Positions 41,865-49,620 of a stretch of DNA of 64,000 nt are shown here, piece after piece. Under the pieces are notes generated by a model. The model was not told the origin of the DNA. It worked only from the letters and a program-made list of their open reading frames with translations, and did no database searches. The stretch lies in NCBI RefSeq assembly GCF_047777955.1, contig NZ_CP180537.1:4402001-4466000 (forward strand), in the 5' to 3' direction. A program made the translations under genes and the position numbers. Source of the DNA: Didemnitutus sp047777955 (GTDB lineage: Bacteria; Verrucomicrobiota; Verrucomicrobiia; Opitutales; Opitutaceae). Within the stretch, counting starts at the first letter, position 1, and each line of letters opens with the position of its first letter.

Positions 41865-42848
41865 ATGAAAGCCCCTATCCGTGTCGCAGTCACCGGCGCC
41901 GCCGGCCAAATCGGTTACTCGCTCCTGTTCCGCATCGCCTCGGGCGCGATGTTCGGCCCCGACCAGCCGGTCATCCTCCAGCTCATCGAAGCCCCCATCG
42001 AGAAGGCCCTCAAGGCCCTCGAGGGCGTCGCCATGGAGCTCGATGACTGCGCCTTCCCGCTGCTCAAGGGCATCGTCCAGACCTCCGACGCCTCCGTCGG
42101 CTTCAAGGACGCCAACTGGTGCCTCCTCGTCGGCGCCAAGCCGCGCGGCCCGGGCATGGAGCGCGCCGACCTCCTCAAGGACAACGGCAAGATCTTCATC
42201 GAGCAGGGCCGCATCATCGACGCCGTCGCCGCCGCGGACGCCCGCATCGCCGTCGTCGGCAACCCGGCCAACACGAACTGCATGATCGCCGCCTCGCAGG
42301 CCAAGCGCCTCCCGGCCGACCGCTTCACCGCCATGGTGCGCCTCGACCAGAACCGCGCCCAGACCCAGCTCGCCAAGAAGGCCGGCGTCGACCTCACCGC
42401 GGTGAAGGACATCTTCATCTACGGCAACCACAGCCCGACCATGTTCCCGGCCTTCGCCCACGCGACGATCGGCGGCAAACCGGCCGCGGCCGTCATCAAC
42501 GACGCCGCCTGGCTCCAGGGCCCGTTCTGCGAGACCGTCGGCAAGCGCGGCGCCGCCATCATCGCCGCCCGCGGCGCCTCCTCGGCCGCCTCCGCCGCCA
42601 ACGCCCTCGTCGATCACGTCCGCTCGCTCGTGACACCCGGCGCCATCCACTCCATCGCCGTGAAGTCGAACGGCGCCTACGGCTTCGACCCGGAAGTCTG
42701 GGCCGGCATGCCCGTCCGCACCACGACCCCGGGCAGCTACGAGGTCATCACCGGCTACAGCATGGACGACTTCGCGAAGTCCAAGCTCGCCGCGACGAAC
42801 AAGGAGCTCGTCGAAGAGCGCGCCTTCGTCGCCGAGATGATCAAGTAA
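41865..42848 (+). CDS. mdh: Malate dehydrogenase
   Basis: A 327-residue NAD-dependent enzyme of the TCA cycle that interconverts malate and oxaloacetate. The Rossmann loop is VTGAAGQIGYSLLFRI. Other marks are GAKPRGPGMERADLL (mobile loop with substrate Arg), VVGNPANTNC, RLDQNRAQTQLA (substrate Arg/Asp) and IYGNHSPTMFPAF with the catalytic His. The overall pattern is the MDH type 2 of cytosolic/chloroplast kind. The leader is C/T-rich (CCCGCCCTCTCT). It has its own terminator at 42873-42900, so it is monocistronic. Confidence 0.96.
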   Translation: MKAPIRVAVTGAAGQIGYSLLFRIASGAMFGPDQPVILQLIEAPIEKALKALEGVAMELDDCAFPLLKGIVQTSDASVGFKDANWCLLVGAKPRGPGMERADLLKDNGKIFIEQGRIIDAVAAADARIAVVGNPANTNCMIAASQAKRLPADRFTAMVRLDQNRAQTQLAKKAGVDLTAVKDIFIYGNHSPTMFPAFAHATIGGKPAAAVINDAAWLQGPFCETVGKRGAAIIAARGASSAASAANALVDHVRSLVTPGAIHSIAVKSNGAYGFDPEVWAGMPVRTTTPGSYEVITGYSMDDFAKSKLAATNKELVEERAFVAEMIK

Positions 42849-42872
42849 GGCCGCCGGATCGCATCCATTATA

Positions 42873-42900
42873 GGCGGGGTCTCCTGACCCCGCCTTTTTT
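42873..42900 (+). terminator. Intrinsic terminator of mdh
   Basis: Stem GGCGGGGTC (42873-42881) with GACCCCGCC (42886-42894), loop TCCT, followed by TTTTTT. It lies 24 bases past the mdh stop. Confidence 0.95.
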
Positions 42901-43059
42901 CGTCCCCCCCGCGGGCGGCGGCGCCCCGACGGCGCCCCGAATCCCCACGGCCGCCCGAACCGCCTCGTCATTGCCGGGACGGCGACGCCCCCTCCCGATC
43001 CTCGACCAAGCGACCCACGCGCGACGCCACGCCCAGCCCCGCGCGGCATGAAGCCGCTC

Positions 43060-43692
43060 CTAGATCAGCCCCGCCAGCACCCGGCTCTTCGTCAGCGCGA
43101 ACGCCGCGCACACGGCCAGGAACTCCTGTCCCAGCTCGCGCGGCGACCCGGGACGCGGGAAGCGCATCTCCAGCGTCGAGCCGTCGCACACCACCTCCGC
43201 CGCCACGCCGTCGACCGTGAGCACGCACTGCGCGCAATTCGACGGGTAGTTCACCGTCAGCCCGGCGCCGTCGGGCAGGGCCTCGACCGCATCGATCACC
43301 GCGTCGACCCGCACGCCCTTGCCCAGCCCGAACACGATCGCCCCGAAGACGCCGGCGAACAACTCATCCAGCTCCGGCCGCTCGAGCACGTCCGGCGACG
43401 CCACGCCGTGCAGCGTCCGCGTCACCACGAACTCCGCCGGTTCCCGCTCGTCGAGCGCATAGCCGATCTCGAAGACGAAATCCCGCGCCGTCAGCACCGC
43501 GTGCGGACTCGCGACGTCGAGCGCCAGCTCCGCCCGCTTGTAACCGAAGGCCGTCCGCACGCGCTGGAAGAGCGCCTCGCCCTCGTCCGCCAGCTCGCCG
43601 GCGCAGAGTTTCGCCAGGAAGGCCGACGTCGCCGCGTTCACCGCGTCGGGCACCGTGTGGTGCTGCTTGCGGAAGGCGCCGAGAGCCTTCAC
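43060..43692 (-). CDS. Conserved-looking hypothetical protein
   Basis: A 210-residue soluble protein that I do not recognise. It has a helical N-terminus (HHTVPDAVNAATSAFLAKLC) and then beta-rich parts with charged turns (FGYKRAELALDVASPHAVLTARDFVFEIGYA). A pair of cysteines in NYPSNCAQCVLTVDG resembles a metal or redox pair. No signal peptide or membrane helix. The codon use matches its neighbours and the frame is intact over 630 bases. It may be a family limited to Opitutaceae-like bacteria. It converges on mdh. Confidence 0.6.
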   Translation of the reverse strand: MKALGAFRKQHHTVPDAVNAATSAFLAKLCAGELADEGEALFQRVRTAFGYKRAELALDVASPHAVLTARDFVFEIGYALDEREPAEFVVTRTLHGVASPDVLERPELDELFAGVFGAIVFGLGKGVRVDAVIDAVEALPDGAGLTVNYPSNCAQCVLTVDGVAAEVVCDGSTLEMRFPRPGSPRELGQEFLAVCAAFALTKSRVLAGLI

Positions 43693-43802
43693 CGCGCCGC
43701 CGCCGCGGCCGACGAAGCTGATCCGCGAGACGGGGAGGATGCTTTCGCTTTCGACACGCCGCGCAGTCAGGCACCGCCGGCGGCGCGAGGCAAGGAGCCG
43801 GA

Positions 43803-43838
43803 CAAAAGTTGAGCGGCGGCCCGGACAGGCCGCCGCTC
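43803..43838 (-). terminator. Hairpin terminator downstream of small membrane gene
   Basis: Stem GAGCGGCGGCC (43811-43821) with GGCCGCCGCTC (43828-43838), loop CGGACA, followed on minus by AACTTTTG. It lies 28 bases past the stop of the small membrane protein. The T run is short. Confidence 0.75.
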
Positions 43839-43866
43839 GTGCTTACCCCTGTTGCTTGCAGAAATT

Positions 43867-44169
43867 TCAGGCCGGGATCGGCGGCGGGACGTTGGCCGCC
43901 GGCGGCGGGGTCGGCGCGGCGGGCTTGCTGTTCCGGCGGAAGAGGCTGATCACCCCGATCACGCACAGGACGGGAATCCAGATCGGGGAGAGCGCGACCG
44001 CGAAGGCGAGGACCACCGCGACCAGCGCCGCGAGGAGGGAGAGCCCGAGGGCCCCCAGCACCGCAGCCGCGATCAGGCCGGCCAGGGCGGCGATGAACAG
44101 GAGCGGGCTCAACTTGATCGCCACGATGAGGAGGACCGCGGCGAGGAGGATCTTGAGGAAAGTTTTCAT
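43867..44169 (-). CDS. Small hydrophobic membrane protein
   Basis: A 100-residue protein from ATG 44169. About 70 residues form two or three membrane segments of Leu/Ala/Ile/Val (MKTFLKILLAAVLLIVA, LLFIAALAGLIAAAVLGAL, VAVVLAFAVALSPIWIPVL), and a Pro-rich cytosolic tail ends PPPIPA. No family recognised. The frame is open upstream to 44253, but that part overlaps a repeat fragment. It may be a stress-related or phage-shock-like accessory membrane protein; there is no direct support for this. Confidence 0.7.
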   Translation of the reverse strand: MKTFLKILLAAVLLIVAIKLSPLLFIAALAGLIAAAVLGALGLSLLAALVAVVLAFAVALSPIWIPVLCVIGVISLFRRNSKPAAPTPPPAANVPPPIPA

Positions 44170-44253
44170 GGTGCTGAAACAACACGGCGCCACCGGGAAA
44201 AGTTGCAGCCCGCGCGCCCTCCCGGAGCCGCAACGCGGCGTTGCCCTCCGCAA

Positions 44254-44285
44254 TTTCCGTGTCTTCCGTGTGTTCCGTGGGCTCC
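44254..44285. repeat. Half copy of the CCGTG(T)-rich dispersed repeat
   Basis: The sequence TTCCGTGTCTTCCGTGTGTT followed by CCGTGGGCT resembles the right arm of the palindromic repeat at 12151-12178. No left arm is present nearby. It runs into the start of the Nudix gene and provides its GTG start codons. Confidence 0.5.
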
Positions 44286-44687
44286 TCCTCCCCCGTTCCC
44301 GTCGTCTGCGCCGTGATCGAACACGGCGGTCTGATCCTGCTCGCGCAGCGTCCGCCGGGCAAATTGCTGCCTCTGAAATGGGAATTCGCCGGCGGCAAGG
44401 TCGAGCTGGGCGAGGATCCCGCGGCCGCGATCGTGCGCGAGATCCGCGAGGAACTCGGCTGCGACATCGTCATCACGCGCGCGCTGCCGCCCTTCACCCA
44501 CGACTACGGCCGCGTCGTGATCGAGATGATCCCGTTCGTGTGCGCGCTCGCGCCGCACTCGTCCGCCCCGCACCCGCACGAGCACGTCGCCCTCGCCTGG
44601 GCGAAACTCGACGACCTCGCGACCTACGATCTCGCCGCCGCCGACTATCCCGTGATCGACGCCTACCGGCACACCCGCGGAAGTTGA
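44277..44687 (+). CDS. Nudix hydrolase, MutT-like
   Basis: About 136 residues. The Nudix box is GGKVELGEDPAAAIVREIREELGC, matching G-x5-E-x7-R-E-U-x-E-E-x-G-U, with Mg-binding Glu residues. The opening PVVCAVIEHGGLILLAQRPPGK and the MutT-like HEHVALAWAKLDDLATYDLAAAD suggest an 8-oxo-dGTP-type pyrophosphatase that cleans the nucleotide pool. The start is uncertain: no ATG precedes the first strand, and GTG at 44259, 44268 and 44277 are all in frame inside a repeat fragment. I take 44277. TTG 44241 is possible. Confidence 0.85.
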   Translation: MGSSSPVPVVCAVIEHGGLILLAQRPPGKLLPLKWEFAGGKVELGEDPAAAIVREIREELGCDIVITRALPPFTHDYGRVVIEMIPFVCALAPHSSAPHPHEHVALAWAKLDDLATYDLAAADYPVIDAYRHTRGS

Positions 44688-44728
44688 ATTGCGCGCGGCG
44701 CGCCGCGTCATAACGTGGCGGCCTCCCC

Positions 44729-45922
44729 ATGACCACCCCCGCCAAGAAACCGTCGTTCCGCTGGGAAGATCCCTTCCTGCTCGAGGATCAGCTCACCGAG
44801 GAGGAGCGCATGGTGCGCGATTCCGCCCGCGATTTCTGCCAGGGCCAGCTCATGCCCGGCATCGTCGCGGCGAACCGCCACGAGCAGTTCGACCGGAAGA
44901 TCATTAACGGCTTCGGCGAGCTCGGCCTGCTTGGCGCCACCATCCAGGGTTACGACTGCGCCGGCGTGAGCTACGTCGCCTACGGTCTCATCGCGCGCGA
45001 GGTGGAGCGCGTCGACTCCGGCTACCGCTCGGTGATGAGCGTGCAGTCGTCGCTCGTGATGTTCCCCATTCATGCCTACGGCAGCGAGGAGCAGCGGCAG
45101 AAATTCCTCCCGCGCCTGGCGAAGGGCGAGCTCGTCGGCTGCTTCGGCCTGACCGAGCCCGGCTCCGGTTCCGATCCCGCGAGCATGAGCACGCGCGCGC
45201 GTCGCACCACCGGCGGTTACCGGCTCAGCGGCACGAAGACCTGGATCACCAACTCGCCGCTCGCCGACGTCTTCGTCGTCTGGGCGAAGGACGACGACGG
45301 CGAGATCCGCGGCTTCATTCTCGAGAAGGGCATGGCCGGACTCTCCGCGCCAAAGATCGAGGGCAAGTTCTCCCTCCGCGCCTCGCCCACCGGCATGATC
45401 GTGATGGAGGACGTGTTCGTGCCCGAGGCCAATCTCCTCCCGAACGTGAAGGGCCTGAAGGGCCCGCTCGGCTGCCTGACGAAGGCGCGCTACGGCATCG
45501 CCTGGGGCGCGCTCGGCGCCGCGGAGTTCTGCTGGCACGCCGCGCGGCAATACACGCTCGACCGGAAGCAATTCGGCCGTCCGCTCGCCGCCACGCAGCT
45601 CATCCAGCTCAAGCTCGCCAACATGCAGACCGAGATCGCGCTCGGCCTGCAGGCCGCGCTGCGCGTCGGCCGCCTGATGGACGAGGGCCGTGCCACGCCG
45701 GAGATGGTGTCGCTGATCAAGCGCAACTCCTGCGGCAAGGCCCTCGAGATCGCCCGCCTCGCCCGCGACATGCACGGCGGCAACGGCATCGTCGACGAGT
45801 TCCACGTCATCCGCCACGTGATGAACCTGGAATCGGTGAACACCTACGAGGGCACGCACGACATCCACGCGCTGATCCTCGGCCGCGCGCAGACCGGCCT
45901 CCAGGCGTTCGGGCCGGAGTAA
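44729..45922 (+). CDS. Glutaryl-CoA-dehydrogenase-like acyl-CoA dehydrogenase
   Basis: A 397-residue FAD enzyme that oxidises and, if truly of glutaryl-CoA type, decarboxylates acyl-CoA. FAD and substrate marks are GCFGLTEPGSGSDPASM, TKTWITNSPLADVFVVWAK and YTLDRKQFGRPLAATQLIQ. The catalytic Glu is in NTYEGTHDIHALILGRAQTG. Length and C-terminus match glutaryl-CoA dehydrogenase better than short-chain acyl-CoA dehydrogenases. Glutaryl-CoA arises from lysine and aromatic breakdown. It sits at the edge of the fatty-acid oxidation locus, facing EtfB across a palindromic repeat. ETF should be its electron acceptor. Confidence 0.9.
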   Translation: MTTPAKKPSFRWEDPFLLEDQLTEEERMVRDSARDFCQGQLMPGIVAANRHEQFDRKIINGFGELGLLGATIQGYDCAGVSYVAYGLIAREVERVDSGYRSVMSVQSSLVMFPIHAYGSEEQRQKFLPRLAKGELVGCFGLTEPGSGSDPASMSTRARRTTGGYRLSGTKTWITNSPLADVFVVWAKDDDGEIRGFILEKGMAGLSAPKIEGKFSLRASPTGMIVMEDVFVPEANLLPNVKGLKGPLGCLTKARYGIAWGALGAAEFCWHAARQYTLDRKQFGRPLAATQLIQLKLANMQTEIALGLQAALRVGRLMDEGRATPEMVSLIKRNSCGKALEIARLARDMHGGNGIVDEFHVIRHVMNLESVNTYEGTHDIHALILGRAQTGLQAFGPE

Positions 45923-45969
45923 ATCCACCCAGGTCTTTGCTGCCTCGGTATCGTGGTCGCCGCGCAGTG

Positions 45970-46057
45970 TGGTAGGGGCCGTTGCCCTCAACGGCCTTCA
46001 GGACTGCCCGCTGGCCGCTTGAAAGGGCGCTTGCGGGCAAGCGCCCCTGCCCTCTGC
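45970..46057. repeat. Palindromic repeat element (GTAGGGGC type), left of etfB
   Basis: Begins GTAGGGGCCGTTGCCCTCAA at 45970, continues with CGGCC, and later has GGGCGCTTGCGGGCAAGCGC followed by CCCTGCCC at 46023-46050. Each half is itself a hairpin (GGCCGTT/AACGGCC and GGGCGCTT/AAGCGCCC). It contains the reverse complement of the element at 46846-46925 on the other side of etfB and may also end transcription of both convergent genes. Confidence 0.8.
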
Positions 46058-46059
46058 CC

Positions 46060-46809
46060 TCACAGCACCTTCGCCTCGTCGCGCAGCTTGGCGATGAGCT
46101 CGTCGACGGTCTTCACCTTCACGCCCGCCTTGCGGCCGGCGGGCTTCTCGAGCTTCAGCACCTTGGTGCGACTGGCGGCCGCGACCCCGAGCGCCTCGGG
46201 CGTCGTCTCCTCCAGCGGCTTTTTCTTCGCCTTCATGATGCCGGGGAGCGACACGTAGCGCGGCTCGTTCAGGCGCAGGTCGGCCGTGAGCACGGCGGGC
46301 AGAGCGACGCTGAGCGTCTCGATGCCGGCGTCGGTTTCGCGGGCGCAGCGCGCCGTCGTCCCGGAGATTTCCAGCTTCGACATGAACGTCACCTGGCCCA
46401 CATCGAGCAGCGCGGCGAGCATCGGGCCGGCCTGGCTCGAGTCGTCGTCGATGGCCTGCTTGCCCATGAGCACGAGGCCGGGCGTCTCCTTCCGGTAGAC
46501 GGCGGCGAGCACCTTCGCGACCGCGAGCGAGTCGAGCGGCGCGGCGTGCTTCACCAGGATCGCGCGGTCGGCACCCATCGCGAGGCCACTGCGGAGCTGC
46601 TCGGCGCACTCGTCGCCGCCGATGGTGACGACGACGACCTCGGTCGCCGCGCCCTTCTCCTTCAGGCGGAGCGCTTCCTCGACCGCGATGGCGTCGAACG
46701 GATTCACGGCGAACTTCACGCCGTCGGTGTCGATGCCGGAGCCGTCGGCGAGGACGCGGATCTTCGTGTCGGGATCGGGGACGCGCTTGAGGGGGACGAG
46801 GATTTTCAT
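46060..46809 (-). CDS. etfB: Electron transfer flavoprotein beta subunit
   Basis: A 249-residue ETF beta subunit from ATG 46809. Together with EtfA it carries electrons from acyl-CoA dehydrogenases. Marks are MKILVPLKRVPDPDTKIRV, NPFDAIAVEEALRLKE, MGKQAIDDDSSQAGPMLAALL (AMP and FAD-proximal loops) and the recognition-loop-containing ADLRLNEPRYVSLPGIMKAKKKPLE that docks dehydrogenases. It lies downstream of the large acyl-CoA dehydrogenase, three genes away from etfA, which is unusual, since the two subunits are normally adjacent. Palindromic repeats flank the gene on both sides. Confidence 0.95.
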   Translation of the reverse strand: MKILVPLKRVPDPDTKIRVLADGSGIDTDGVKFAVNPFDAIAVEEALRLKEKGAATEVVVVTIGGDECAEQLRSGLAMGADRAILVKHAAPLDSLAVAKVLAAVYRKETPGLVLMGKQAIDDDSSQAGPMLAALLDVGQVTFMSKLEISGTTARCARETDAGIETLSVALPAVLTADLRLNEPRYVSLPGIMKAKKKPLEETTPEALGVAAASRTKVLKLEKPAGRKAGVKVKTVDELIAKLRDEAKVL

Positions 46810-46845
46810 GCGGGGAAAAGGAGGATAGAAATGCGTGGTGCCTGG

Positions 46846-46925
46846 GTAGGGGCGCCTGCCCTCAAGCGCCCTGCGCTCGCTGCGGACGGCGCTGCCGAGG
46901 GCCGTTGAGGGCAACGGCCCCTACC
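46846..46925. repeat. Palindromic repeat element (GTAGGGGC...GCCCCTAC), right of etfB
   Basis: A self-complementary 80-base element with outer ends GTAGGGGC (46846) and GCCCCTAC (to 46924). Inside lie GCGCCTGCCCTCAAGCGCCC and GGGCCGTTGAGGGCAACGGC. The second is the reverse complement of the segment at 45974-45993. The element separates etfB from the upstream dehydrogenase gene. Confidence 0.82.
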
Positions 46926-46965
46926 GCCGCGCCAACGGTGAAACGACGAATGCTGCTCGTCGGAA

Positions 46966-48762
46966 TCATTTGGCGGCGAGCAGCGCCGGGTAGCTGCCGA
47001 CGGCGTGGAGACGGGCGGCGAGGCGGCGGCGCATGGCGACGGTGTCGAGCGGCGTCCAGCGCAGCATCTTGCGGGCGAGGCCGAGCTGCAGCTTCAGCTC
47101 GTCGCCGGTGGCCATGTGCGCGATGGCGTCGCGCGCACGGTTTTCCATGCGAGCGACGGAGTCGTTCACCCAGGTCAGCGCGAGGTCGGCGTGCACCGCC
47201 GCGGCGGCGCCGCCGCGGGCGCGGGCCTTCAGCGCGCGGAGCACGGCGCTTTCGCCGAGGAAAAGGTCGATGCAGAGGTCGCTGAGCACGGCGAGGACCT
47301 CCTGCTCGTGGATGAGCTTGTCGCCGAACTTCTGGTGCGCGCCGCCGAAGAGCAGCAGCACGGCCTTCTTCGCGCGACCGAGGAGGAACTGCGCGGTGGC
47401 GAGGTCGTCGCCGGCTTTTTCCGCGGGCGGCTCCTTCTGCGCCTCGGCGAACGCGGCCATCGCCGCCGCCATCAGCGCGAGCTTACCCTTCGCCGCGCGG
47501 CGCAGGAGATTGGTCGGGATGAAGAGGCGGTTGATCTCGTTCGTGCCCTCGAAAATGCGGTTGATGCGCGCGTCGCGCGTGGCGCGGGCGGGGGCGAACT
47601 CCTCGGTGAAGCCGTAGCCGCCGTGGATCTGCAGCGCCTCGTCGGCCACGAAGGTGAGGATCTCCGAGCCCGCGACCTTGACGGCCGAGCACTCGAGCGC
47701 GAACTCCTCGATGGCGCGGAAGTAGCCGGGCTTGATCGTGGTGACGAGCTCGCCGGTGGCCTTGACGTCGTCCATCTGCCTCGCCGTGCGGTAGAGCGCG
47801 GACTCGATCGCGTAGATGCGCGCGGCCATCTCGCCGAGCTTGTGCTGGATGAGGCCGAAGCTGACGAGCGGCTTGCCGAACTGCTGGCGCTCGCCGGCGT
47901 ATTTCACCGCGGTGCGCAGCATGTCCTTCGCGCCGCCCATCGTGCCGGCGCCGAGCGAGAAGCGGCCGAGATTGAGGATGTTGAACGCGATGTAGGCGCC
48001 CTTGCCGACCTCACCGAGGACGTTTTCGACCGGCACCGGCGTGTCCTCGAGGATGACCCGGCGCGTGGACGAGGTCTTGAGGCCGAGCTTGTGCTCCTCG
48101 CGGCCGGTGGAGACGCCGGGAAAGGTCTTCTCGACGATGAACGCGGTGACGTGCTCGCCGTCGACCTTGGCGAAGATCACGAACACGTCCGCCCAGGCGG
48201 CGTTGGTGATCCACATTTTCGCGCCGTTGAGGATGTAATGTTTCCCATCCGGCGAGAGCACGGCCTTGGTCTTCATGCCCAGCGCATCGGAGCCGGAGCC
48301 GGCCTCGCTCAGGCAATACGCGGCCATCCACTCGCCGCTGGCGAGCTTGGGGAGGTATTTCGCCTTCTGCGCGTCGTTGCCGAAGAACGTGATCGGGCCG
48401 GTGCCGATGCCGCTGTGCGCGCCGCAGGTGATGCCGAAGCCGGCGAGGCGGCTCAGCTGCTCGGCGACGCCGATGGCCGCGACCTTGCCGACGCCGAGGC
48501 CGCCGTATTGCTCCGGCACCTCGAGACCGAGCAGGCCGATTTCGCAGGCCTGGGTGAAGACCTTGCGGGCGAGGCCTTCCTCGCGGTGCTCGAGCGCCTC
48601 GAGCTGCGGGAAGACTTCCTTGTCCATGAACTTCTCGGCGGTCGCGGCCATCTCGCGCTCGTCGCTGCCGAGGTCTTCGGGGGTGAAGACGAGTTCGGGC
48701 TTGGTGTCGGTGAAGAGAAAATTGCCACCGATGAGGTGCGCCGGGAGTTCTTTTTCAGCCAT
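46966..48762 (-). CDS. Acyl-CoA dehydrogenase, large type with C-terminal extension
   Basis: A 598-residue FAD-dependent acyl-CoA dehydrogenase. Residues 30-440 hold the standard fold: AAYCLSEAGSGSDALGMKTKA, KMWITNAAWADVFVIFAK, ERQQFGKPLVSFGLIQHK and IFEGTNEINRLFIPTNLLRR, with the catalytic Glu in RIFEGTNE. The C-terminal 150 residues form a helical extension typical of very-long-chain (VLCAD/FadE-like) types. It performs the first step of beta-oxidation. Leader CCCCCGCTCCCC precedes ATG 48762. It is followed by etfB and preceded by the Fe-S pair, so dehydrogenase, carrier and membrane acceptor are neighbours. Confidence 0.93.
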   Translation of the reverse strand: MAEKELPAHLIGGNFLFTDTKPELVFTPEDLGSDEREMAATAEKFMDKEVFPQLEALEHREEGLARKVFTQACEIGLLGLEVPEQYGGLGVGKVAAIGVAEQLSRLAGFGITCGAHSGIGTGPITFFGNDAQKAKYLPKLASGEWMAAYCLSEAGSGSDALGMKTKAVLSPDGKHYILNGAKMWITNAAWADVFVIFAKVDGEHVTAFIVEKTFPGVSTGREEHKLGLKTSSTRRVILEDTPVPVENVLGEVGKGAYIAFNILNLGRFSLGAGTMGGAKDMLRTAVKYAGERQQFGKPLVSFGLIQHKLGEMAARIYAIESALYRTARQMDDVKATGELVTTIKPGYFRAIEEFALECSAVKVAGSEILTFVADEALQIHGGYGFTEEFAPARATRDARINRIFEGTNEINRLFIPTNLLRRAAKGKLALMAAAMAAFAEAQKEPPAEKAGDDLATAQFLLGRAKKAVLLLFGGAHQKFGDKLIHEQEVLAVLSDLCIDLFLGESAVLRALKARARGGAAAAVHADLALTWVNDSVARMENRARDAIAHMATGDELKLQLGLARKMLRWTPLDTVAMRRRLAARLHAVGSYPALLAAK

Positions 48763-48774
48763 GGGGAGCGGGGG

Positions 48775-49620
48775 TTAAGAAGGGGCCGGGGCCGCGGGCG
48801 CGTGCGCCGCGGGCGGATTCAGGCCGAGGCGCTCGACGAGCAGCTCGGCGATGTCGAGGACGCGCGCCTCGCCGTTGTTCGCGGCGACGCCGTCGGACAT
48901 CATCGTGAGGCAGAAGGGGCAGCCGGTCGCCACGGTCTTGGCGCCGGTGGCGAGGGCCTCGCCGGCACGCTGGGTGGAGACGCGCTGCTTCGGGTCCTCC
49001 TCCATCCACATGCGGCCGCCGCCGGCGCCGCAGCACGACGTGCCGGCGCGGTTGCGCTTCATTTCGCAGAGCGACTGGCCGCCGATCGCGGTGGCGAGCA
49101 CTTCGCGCGGCGCCTCGTGGATGCCGTTCACCCGGGCGAGGTAGCAGGGGTCGTGGTAAGTGACCGCTCCGGACAAAGAGTCCGTATTACGGACTTTGGT
49201 TTCCGGCGCGGCGGGCAGTTTCCCCGCGCGGATCAGCTCGGCGAGGAGCTGAGTGTGGTGGACGACCTCGTAGTGGCCGCCGAACTGCGCGTAATCCTTC
49301 AGCAGCGCGTTCACGCAATGCGGGCAGTGCGCCACGATGCGCTTCACGTGGTATTTGTTCAGCGTCTCGATGTTGGCCGTGGCGAGCTCCTGGAAGAGAA
49401 ACTCGTCGCCGAGGCGGCGCGCGGAGTCGCCGGTGCATTTCTCCTCCTTGCCGAGGATGGCGAAGTTCACGCCGGCGTGCCGGAGCAGGCGCACCATCGC
49501 GCGGGCGATGCGTTGGGCGCGGCGGTCGTAGGACGCGGCGCAGCCGACCCAGTAGAGGATCTCGAAGGACGGGTTCTCCTTCACGGTCGGGGCGGCGGGA
49601 AGATCGGCGGGCGGGGTCAT
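48775..49620 (-). CDS. CCG-domain Fe-S protein, part of an ETF:quinone oxidoreductase
   Basis: A 281-residue protein with two CCG (heterodisulfide-reductase subunit D/B) domains. Landmarks are LYWVGCAASYDRR, VAHCPHCVNALLKD, THDPCYLARVN-like, TSCCGAGGGRMWME and ATGCPFCLTMMSDG. They bind a noncubane iron-sulfur cluster. The start overlaps the upstream Fe-S/cytochrome gene by ATGA. In mycobacterial EtfD and related proteins, membrane cytochrome, 4Fe-4S and CCG domains are fused and pass electrons from ETF to menaquinone. Here they are split into two coupled genes. The ETF role is inferred from context. Confidence 0.88.
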   Translation of the reverse strand: MTPPADLPAAPTVKENPSFEILYWVGCAASYDRRAQRIARAMVRLLRHAGVNFAILGKEEKCTGDSARRLGDEFLFQELATANIETLNKYHVKRIVAHCPHCVNALLKDYAQFGGHYEVVHHTQLLAELIRAGKLPAAPETKVRNTDSLSGAVTYHDPCYLARVNGIHEAPREVLATAIGGQSLCEMKRNRAGTSCCGAGGGRMWMEEDPKQRVSTQRAGEALATGAKTVATGCPFCLTMMSDGVAANNGEARVLDIAELLVERLGLNPPAAHAPAAPAPS

